Below, one piece after another: positions 53,765 through 61,700 of a stretch of 64,000 bases of DNA. A model generated the notes under the pieces. The model saw only the letters and a program-made list of their open reading frames with translations. It did no database searches and had not been told where the DNA came from. Positions within the stretch are counted from its first letter, which is position 1. Every line of letters starts with the position of its first letter. Made by a program: the position numbers and the translations under genes. The DNA lies in the NCBI GenBank assembly GCA_028023455.1, contig JAQFVV010006208.1, positions 9,284,963 to 9,348,962 of the forward strand. Direction: 5' to 3'. The DNA is from Epiperipatus broadwayi (lineage: Eukaryota > Onychophora > Udeonychophora > Euonychophora > Peripatidae).

Positions 53765-55740
53765 GCAATGTTTGAGTTAAAATTATTTTAGCCTAATATC
53801 TTTTTCATTCGTTTGCAATTTCCTGTGATTCTACGTGGGTTGTGGTCAGTTGCTCAGAAGGTCACATGATTATTTGAGCGCAATTGCTATTTCAGAGAGC
53901 TAGATTGTTTTATTTTGTCATTATCCGCGAGTTAGAAATTAAATGGGGAACATTTGCTCACCAGTAAATTAGTGTTATTGCTGAATCAAATTCTCAAAGC
54001 TTTCCAAGTTCTCAGAATTAATAAGATTACATGTTTTTGTTTGTTTTTTTTTAATTTGCTTATGTAGATTTTTAAAAAAAAAATTATATTTCTGTGTTTT
54101 AATCTATTTTAATTAATACTAGATATTTATGCTTTACGTTTAGAGAATTATTACGAAATGTATGTAAAGGTATAACACATTGTTACAAAGTATAATACAA
54201 CTATGTCAAAATCGTTAGGTTTCTAAATTACTTAAGACAGTAAAAGTTTGATTTTTAACGTTACTAATAAACAAGATATATTTGCTATTTACAATCTTAC
54301 TTCAGATAACGGTAAAAATACAATATTGTTACTGTCCTTCTAAATTAAATTCATATGAGTAATAATAAGTTGATTTGTTTGTGAGTGTTTTTAAAATTAT
54401 TTATATTTGACTTAAATGGTATTTAACAAAATGAGAATATCTTTTGTAAAATTTTGTTTATTTTGAATATTCTGGTATTAGTTTAAATCTGCGTATGTAT
54501 TTTCTGTCTCCTCTCTTTTTTCTTTTTTTTAAAAATCTTAATATATTTAATCGCTGAGATTAGTATAGCGCCAGGTCAACAGAAACTTATCATGCTATCG
54601 GCTATCTATATACTGACCGTAAAAGTGCGACTACGTTTTCATTCTTCAATTCACGTTCCAATCCCCCCTCCCCCTTTACAAAATTCACTTTAACTTAATT
54701 TTTGTCTTTTTTCTCCCAATTTCTGGAGTCATAATGTCTACACTAATCCCCGATTAGCTACTAATGGTGATGAAAGTTTTTCAAATTGCTAGTTTTCATC
54801 TGTTTCTTTAAAAGAAAAGAATTTATCTTAAATTTAAAAAAGAATATAGAACGATTAAGGGTTTTTTTTTTTTACTTTTATGTTAAAAATCTTTCTTTAT
54901 TGCGTGAATTTTTTGTGTGTGCCACGAAAATTTATACATTAACCTTTTATCTAAAAATTAATTTTGGAGACAGAGAGTGCGTTCGACCCAGTAGTCCACC
55001 TGATATTCAAATCTCTATTATTACTTTTCTCTTTTTTTTTTTTTTTTGCTGCAACTCTTCAAGAATTAAGAGGGTTTTTTTTTTTTTTAAAAAAAAAAAA
55101 AATTATTTGAGTAAAGGCAATTGCTTCTTAAACAGTCTTTGTTCTGTGTTACCATTGTTACATATGTCATATGTTCTGATTTATTTCAAAGATTTATATA
55201 TATATAAAAACTAACTTGAAAAGAGTTGAGAAAATATTCATCGCTGATGATTTGAAAAACACCTGCTGCATAAGACACCAGGAGGAGCTCCGGTTTTTCC
55301 TCTTTTGTTATGCTTGTGGTTTTATATTTCTAATGAATGATATGCAAATTTGGAAACTGTGTCTCCTAGTTGATCTGACACTTTTAACCTTTTGTTTGTT
55401 TACTTTAAATCAAAGACGAAAAAAGAAACTTTTATAAAGACTTTAAACAGCTTTTAGAAATGTGCCTTGCTTTAAACAGTTGTTTAAGATTTGTATTATT
55501 ATGATAGGGGTGTAGGGAGGGTGGAATACCAAACTGAAATTAACTTTGCTCTTCTTTATTTGTAAAATGTTTGTATTTCAGATTAACTAAAAATATCAAT
55601 TATTCTTAAATCTTAACTTTTTGAGGTGATGATTTTTTTCTTTATTATACAAATTTTCAAGTTTTTTTTCTCTAAATTCTCGTTAATAATGTTTACTCAA
55701 GTTGGTAGAATTTGATAGAAATTAGAAATTAAAATCACAA
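53765..55740. other. AT-rich intronic sequence with homopolymers
   Basis: Long T and A tracts lie at 55030-55046 and 55075-55100. The 142- and 73-codon frames at 54786-55437 read through these tracts, have no domain and are not called as genes. Confidence 0.45.
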
Positions 55741-55876
55741 GTAAAATTTGAAAGTCAAGCGTTGGTGGCCGAATGGTCAGCACAGCCGCCTTATAAGCAG
55801 TTGACTCGGGTTAGCGGGTTCGCTTCCTGACCGATGCTTTGACACATTAAAAAAAAAAAAAAGTAAAATTTGAAAG
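55741..55876 (+). mobile_element. tRNA-Gly-derived SINE with 14-bp target duplication
   Basis: The SINE covers 55755-55862. Head tcaagcgttggtggccgaat, anticodon arm cgccttataagcag, insertion gttagc, B box GGGTTCGCTTCC, a gctttgacacatt tail and about 14 A. The flanking direct repeat gtaaaatttgaaag at 55741-55754 and 55863-55876 is exact, which marks a recent LINE-type insertion. The 5' GCGTTGG can pair with the 3' CCGATGC, as in a tRNA acceptor stem. Confidence 0.93.
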
Positions 55877-55879
55877 TTT

Positions 55880-56880
55880 TTTTTTTAATTTAAGAAAGAA
55901 AAAAAAGGAGGGGAGGGGGAGCTTAAGATCAGGATAACTAATCCTGTCATTAGAACTAATTTTTTTTTTTTTGTACCATTGCTAGAATCTACAGTAACCG
56001 TATGTAAGAAGAAATGGAAAGAATAGACAATGTTCTGGAAAAGGTATTTGACATTTTGACAATTAGCCAGAAATAGATAATAGAAGATATAATCTTAGAG
56101 AAAACTTAAAACTGTGGCCAGTATATCTTTGACAAATCTTTTTGATCCTTATTAAATTATCCAGGTGTATATTATAATGTTGTAACCACTTTTATGATGG
56201 CAGTAAGTAGTAAGCACCTGAGATAACAAAAATATGTGGAGTATTTATTGAAGAGTATGTACAATTTTTTTTTTTTTTTGAAACTTAATAAGGTGACATT
56301 TTAGAACGTAAATGTTAATTTGTTTATTTAATTATAAAGGAATTTTATTACTGCAATGGAATTATTCATCCTTTATATCTTTATTGCAAATAGATAACCC
56401 ATAGGGAACTGAAGTAGTCATCGGTAGTGGTTGGTAAATGGGTATCTAGTTAATATTAGTTAATGAGTAAAAGTTTTATCAGGATAATCTGGACTGGTCG
56501 GATAAGTGTTAATGCATTAATTAAAAAAATGAGTATAATATGATATGGCTTTCTATTGGTGAATGAAATCTCATACTCCTACGAGTACTGATCACATGAT
56601 TATGTTTACCTTATTTTATTATAGACGTATTATAATTGTGTATTACTGTTGGTTTGGTTTTCCTATACAATTGTAATTGATATAAGCGCTAGGAATGCTG
56701 GGTAAGAAAAGCTTAAGCTTAAAGTTTTATTATAGTACGCTAAGCAGCTTTAGATATATCTTAATCCTGATATCATATTCACAGCAATGAGTAGTGGATG
56801 GGAGGGTTGTGGGCTATCTGATGTACTCTTGAATGTGTGGCCAAGTTTGGGGTGCAAAATACAATTTCGGTTTAGTTATA
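55880..56880. other. Intronic sequence, nothing recognised
   Basis: A purine-rich stretch lies near 55895-55922 and a T17 tract near 56262. No element identified. Confidence 0.4.
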
Positions 56881-57008
56881 TTTATATGTTGGGCTATTTC
56901 CATCATCTAATATGAGTATTGAATGTCTTCAGAAAAATTTAACTTTATTTAAATATTCCAAATACATTCAACTGTTAGTAATAGCACATCAAACAGTTAG
57001 TATATGCA

Positions 57009-57051
57009 CAATGTTTCGAGAGGCATTATTCTCCCCTCTCCCTGACCATTG
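57009..57051 (-). ncRNA. Degenerate hammerhead-like motif in PLE tail
   Basis: Minus strand: CAATG, then GTCAGGGA, stem II GAGAGG...CCTCTC (six pairs), GAAA, CATTG. Stem I CAATG/CATTG pairs. The CTGANGA box is not recognisable, so the copy is inactive or diverged. Confidence 0.35.
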
Positions 57052-57060
57052 ACAATACTA

Positions 57061-57148
57061 GCATGGGAGTCGAACCTGGACCCTTAGATTCTTGAGTATT
57101 GAAATTTTAAGATAACTCTATAACCAACTGAGCCATCCTGCCAAAGGC
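57061..57148 (-). pseudogene. tRNA-like sequence in PLE tail (Leu-like)
   Basis: Minus strand: ggcaggatggctcagttggt (A box), a TCTTAAAATTT anticodon region (TAA if read as Leu), a long variable arm and B box AGGTTCGACTCCC. The acceptor ends do not pair, so it is a tRNA-derived fragment, not a working tRNA. It sits between the end of the GIY-YIG frame and the hammerhead-like motif. Confidence 0.6.
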
Positions 57149-58037
57149 AATAGTCAGTAGCAATTTTATATACTTATCTATGAGGTTCTTCCTGATTTCT
57201 ACACTTTTTCCTAAGAGCAAAGTTGATTAGTGGTTTCCATACATTATGTATAGTCATACTAGGTTGACTTATGGTATAGTTTGCCATTGTCATGTGAGCA
57301 GCTTGTTTGAATTTTCTTCTTTGTGCCTTTTCTTCTCTATTCACTATTTTTGTGTTTTCCTAATTAAACATATGTCCATTGGCACATACATGGTCTGCTA
57401 TCTTGAACACATCTGTTTTCTCTTTTCTAGTCATCAGTTTGTGTTCTTGCAAGTGCTTTTCAATTGGACGACTGATCTCACCAATACATGTTCTTCCACA
57501 TTCATATGGTATTTCATGGATGCAATTTTTTCTTTTCAGCATTTCAAGTTTAGGCTTTGTAGATGTTAGAATTCCTCATAGTGTGGTATGGCTCTGGAAG
57601 GCTATTCTGATGTACTGATTGCAGATTTCCCTTAATTTGTCTGTTATTTTTGATATGTATGGGCATACTACAGTAGCAATAATTGTTTTTTTCTTTTGAT
57701 GGTTCTTTTTGTTGTCTATTTAGGGTTTTCTTAATAACAGGTGATACTCATATTAGATGATAGAAATAGTCCAACATATAAATACAACTAAAACACCATC
57801 ATCACAAACCTTCAGGAAAACAATTTCAGTTTAGTCTTTATCTAGAATTGTTTTCAAATTAAAAAGTATGACTTTTAGAATCTAAGTTATAACTGATGCA
57901 GTTAAAACTAGGTTTGCATTATTTAATTTGTAATATATAGAGTATATGAGCACAGACTTTCACATGACCACCACTCTCCACTCTATCTAATAACACTGAT
58001 ACACTTAAACACATATATGTTGAAAAGATAAATAATC

Positions 58038-58081
58038 ACCAATATACGTATTTCATGCTAAACCAGCAATCATCAGTTGGT
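58038..58081 (-). ncRNA. Hammerhead ribozyme, family D
   Basis: Minus strand: ACCAA, CTGATGA, TGCT-GGTTT-AGCA, GAAA, helix III ATACGTAT (perfect 8-nt palindrome), ATA site, TTGGT. Stem I fully paired; core intact. Confidence 0.87.
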
Positions 58082-58380
58082 CCAGATTACTATAAGTGCT
58101 CAGATATATATTAAGATAGACAATCTTCATACTTTAATGGACAGGCTTCAGTCTACTCCACACTCCAACTCTTCAACCGTCCATCCAATTGAAAATCTGA
58201 TGATGGAATGCTCAAAGGCCACCCTGAGGCCGAGATTCTTGTCACACCCATGTTGACCTAAGGTGGACTGTTGAAGAGTTGGAGTGTGGAGTACATTGAA
58301 GCCTGTCCATTAAAGTATGAAGATTGTCTAAATATATATCTGAGCACTTATAGTATATATGTGTAGAGATGATAATCTGG

Positions 58381-58424
58381 ACCAACTGATGATTGCTGGT
58401 TTAGCATGAAATACATATATTGGT
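58381..58424 (+). ncRNA. Hammerhead ribozyme, family D
   Basis: ACCAA, CTGATGA, TGCT-GGTTT-AGCA, GAAA, ATACATAT, ATA site, TTGGT. Stem I fully paired; core intact. Confidence 0.86.
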
Positions 58425-58523
58425 GATTATTTATCTTTTCAACATATATGTGTTTAAGTGTATCGGTATTATTAGATAGAGTGGAGAGTGGTAGGTCACG
58501 TGAAAGTCTGTGCTCATAGACCC

Positions 58524-58524
<1 letters not shown>

Positions 58525-58567
<43 letters not shown>

Positions 58568-58570
58568 CAT
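58525..58570 (+). repeat. (TA)n(GA)n microsatellite
   Basis: About 12 TA units followed by about 8 GA units, located at the 3' end of the family D copy. Confidence 0.9.
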
Positions 58571-58999
58571 ATATAATAAGCCTGTGTTTCAGTTATTATG
58601 TAATTTGGTATAATGTTTGTGACAGTTTATATGAATATAGAGATCTGTCCATTAGATTTACATGCTAGCATTCCACATGAATCTTAAGATGAAAAATCAG
58701 TTTGTGTTTTGATTTGGTCTTTTTGGTCATGAGTGTATATATAATTGAAATATTAGATGAAAATCAGTTATCTTAAATATCAAATTTGTATTTAAGAAAG
58801 TCACGAGTCTATAAAGTGGAGTGCAATTTCATCTTTATGAAGCAGAATAAGTGTGTAAAGTTAACTGGTTTTTACTTCTTTTAAGCCCAGGCTAAATGAA
58901 AAAGTAAATGTCATAAAATGATAAAGCATAGAGATTTAGAAGACATTGTGAAAGTCTTGTAATGTGAGGTATTAGCGAAGATTTACATTATTATAGCAC

Positions 59000-59285
59000 A
59001 GCTGATTGAAATAGTCATGGCTGGCTGAAAAGTTGGAGTGGATTGAAGCCTGTCCATTAAAGTATGAAGATTTGCTATCTTAATATAAACTGAACACTGA
59101 TTATATATATGTGTGGGAGATGATAATCTGGACCAACTGATTAGTGCTGGTTTAGCACAAAATACGTGTATTGGTGATTATTTATCTTTTTTTACATGTG
59201 TGTGGTCATGTGTATCAGTTGTTTGAGATAGCGTGGATGGTTAAAGGGTGCTTGAAAATCTGAGTTCAAATCCACTATACTTGTA
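59000..59285 (+). repeat. Family D monomer
   Basis: Complete plus-oriented copy of about 285 bp. It has the cctgtccattaaagtatgaa block, the hammerhead-like motif at 59132-59175, the ttatctttttttacatgtgt block, and the tRNA-like end with gagttcaaatcc at about 59262. Confidence 0.87.
59132..59175 (+). ncRNA. Degenerate hammerhead, family D
   Basis: Stem I ACCAA/TTGGT and stem II GTGCT...AGCAC (with the standard G-C closing pair) are excellent. The core reads CTGATTA (G8 changed) and AAAA replaces GAAA (G12 changed). Confidence 0.6.
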
Positions 59286-59289
59286 ATTA

Positions 59290-61255
59290 GAGATTATAAC
59301 AAAAACAATTAATTTATTTAATATCTATGACTATTCTTTGATTAATGTGGTTAATACTTATTAATCCAATCCCTCTTTTCCCCTCAATGAATAATCATTC
59401 AACATGAATACTAACAAAAAAAAAATTAAATTAAAACTTGTTATTATTTAAAACAAGTTTTAATTTAGTCTCTAATATGTTTCTTGATTAATTTATCTTA
59501 ACAATGTGGTGTATGGTATTGGATCCCTCCAAGGTTAGGATAGACCATTCACGCTAGGAATTATTAATCATTTATACAGAAAATAATGACTGATGAAATG
59601 ATTAGTATCAACAAACAAATAACGATATAACTGTACAAGTGTTGGTCTTTAAGGTGTAAGAATATAAAATCTTATCTCTCCCTGATGATGATTAAATTTA
59701 TCCACAAGCAAGTTGATGCCTAACCCTATATTTTATTTCAGTTTAAAAATAAGGCTACTAATGTTTTTTTTCTCTAACGTATTAAGAATTCATCATCCCC
59801 CCCCCCCCCTTCAACATGTGGTGAAGGAAAGAAATAAACAAAAAATATAGATACATAAAATAAGAACATGACATCAGACTCAAAAAATATAGATACATAA
59901 AATAAGAACATGACATCAGACTAAGATGTATTAAGAATCTGTAAAGGAAAATATCTTAAAAGGATTATAAATGTCCTCATTGCTATAGTTTATGATCCAG
60001 TTGGTGGGGTTCAAGTGTTCTAGAATATACATGATGGTGATCAGAACTCTGATGAAGACTGCAGGATAATTGAAACTGTTAAAAAATTAATGGAATTATA
60101 TTTTAAAAAAATTTGCATTAGAGTGTATATGTGGAGATTTATAAAAAGTAATATATATATATATGAAGGAATGCAAAAAAGTAAAGGAGAAGATATAAGA
60201 ATAATAACTTCTCTCTTCTGTATAACAAGCCGTGAGATGTTAAGTTTACAGCTTCATCTTCAAATAGTAAATTTGGTGGTGTTTTGGCAGTTACTGCTCA
60301 ATGGGTGACGATTCTCTTCCCACAAGGTGACTTCACACTTAGCAGCGGATGGTTGTCTGATTCGATATACGCTGATTCTATATAAGTAATTGATAAAAGT
60401 TCATGAGTTTTGGTAATCTCAAGTTAAAGATGATCTCACTCTCTGGTCAAAATAAAAATACACTCAATGTATTGAATAAGTTTAAAGCTATTTTGGGATT
60501 TGGTTTTCTGGTTTTAAATCCATATGCTTTTAATTCCAGCTTTTATTCATATTCAATGAGCTATTCTCATTTAAGATTTTTACTTTGATCGCTGCAGACT
60601 TTTCTCTTCAAATTATAAGTTTGATTTTCTGCTCACAAAGTATACGTGTTGGTTAGCCGATAAGAGTTTTTAATCTCATTTTTGAGATTGTTTGTATATA
60701 TATTTTGCTAATCACCAAAACGAGGTCATTCTTTTTAAAGTCAATTATCCTCTTCCAAACGGCAAGTTTGTGTTCATGCATTGAGTTAATATTTATCATA
60801 TGTAAAGATGTACACTCACACACACACACATATATATATATGATGGATTAATAATTTATTTTTATTTATTATTTCTTTCATTTATGTTTAGTGTGATTTT
60901 CTTGCTTACTTCTAAATTTAATCATCCTTTTCTTGTATTGTTGTAATGTGTGTCTGATATGATGAAGAGTTCTTGCAAAAGTAATGTATGAAAAAAATTA
61001 AATACTGTGGACATGAATTCTCATGTCATAATACTTATAGTTGCTACTTAGCTGAAGATGTCCCACTTGGAAGATTTGATAAGAGTTTGTAGTCAAACTT
61101 AAATGATGACAGTTTCTTTTAAGAGAAGGTTACAGTAAGGATCTTTTTTTTTTCTTTGGAATGAATGAGCATTCTCATTATCAAGTCAAAACCAAAAGAT
61201 TCATTTCATGGAAGCAGTAAAGTAATGTTGTTTATCAAATTTTTTGTGGATGTAT
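59290..61255. other. Intronic sequence with a 42-bp direct duplication
   Basis: aaaaaatatagatacataaa through gacatcagact is directly duplicated at about 59839-59880 and 59882-59923. PLE-like tail words (ctctgatgaagactgcagga near 60047, gctgaagatgtccc near 61050) may be remnants of upstream repeat units of the PLE fragment at 61.26 kb. CA/TA microsatellite at 60815-60842. Confidence 0.5.
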
Positions 61256-61259
61256 ATTA

Positions 61260-61700
61260 TTATATATAGGTGAATCAAGGTGCAGTATTGAAAAAAGATT
61301 AAAGGAGCATGAATTGTTATATGAGCATGTGAAAAGTAAAAATAATAATGATTTAATGACTGCTTCAGTTTTCTTGGATCACGATAGAACATGTGAATAT
61401 AGATGTAAGTTTGATATTGAAAGTGTTAAGAGATTTTTCATGAAGAGAGAAACCATAATAAAATAAAAATTAAGGAGGCAATTGTAATAAATAGGAATAA
61501 AATGAAATATAATTAATAGACAAGCTGCTAACATTAAAATTCAGGATTCATGGGATTTGAGATGATGACATTTGCCGCCATTGTTTTTTGAATTTAATGG
61601 CAGTTGAGGATGGTTAAGGAATTAACCAAAAGTACTTCTGCGGATTGAAAGACTATATGTAATAGTTAATTACTGTTGTATTTATATATATATGTGTGTG
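61260..61700 (+). pseudogene. Penelope-like GIY-YIG fragment with tail
   Basis: Frame from about 61265: IGESRCSIEKRLKEHELLYE (second GIY-YIG motif IGES and following Arg/Glu-His region), then LMTASVFLDHDRT, FDIESVKRFFMKRETIIK and INRNKMKY-like sequence with stops. This is the C-terminal part of a PLE. The tail (61560-61700) holds a hammerhead-like motif and matches the palindrome at 49.0-49.13 kb. Confidence 0.72.
61600..61641 (+). ncRNA. Hammerhead-like motif in PLE tail
   Basis: GCAG, TTGAGGA (C3 changed to U), stem II TGGTTAA-GGAA-TTAACCA (seven pairs), AAA where GAA is expected, helix III AGTACT palindrome, T, CTGC. Stem I GCAG/CTGC pairs. The fold is complete, but C3 and G12 are changed in this copy. 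Confidence 0.55.

Larger units (their letters stand above)
56885..57830 (-). pseudogene. Penelope-like element fragment (GIY-YIG and tail)
   Basis: Minus strand, upstream to downstream: TIIATVVCPYISKITDKLRE and RIAFQSHTTL near 57700-57570 (the linker seen before GIY-YIG in PLEs). Then KRKNCIHEIPYECGRTCIGE (GIY-YIG core, here HEIPYECG..CIGE) with SRPIEKHLQEHK, near 57540-57440, and IADHVCANGHMFN. After the frame ends come a tRNA-like sequence (57061-57148), a hammerhead-like motif (57009-57051) and the family L words. Flanking repeats at 56890-56945 and 57750-57830 resemble 32.9 kb. Confidence 0.8.
57945..58530. repeat. Head-to-head pair of family D
   Basis: Inverted repeat of about 585 bp centred near 58240, with tRNA-like outer ends. 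The intact ribozymes are at 58038-58081 (minus) and 58381-58424 (plus). The central segment contains cctaaggtggactg and gaggccgagattcttgtcac. Confidence 0.92.

Noticed and set aside
54786-55437. Two adjacent ORFs (142 and 73 codons)
   Set aside because: They read through A and T homopolymers, show hydrophobic low-complexity peptides and no splice or domain evidence.
58195-58220. ctgatgatggaatgctc in the centre of family D as a second hammerhead
   Set aside because: The GAAA box and stems are lacking.
60040-60085. ctctgatgaagactgcagga..gaaac as a hammerhead
   Set aside because: Both core boxes are present, but stem II and stem I do not pair in this copy; at best a decayed PLE-tail motif.
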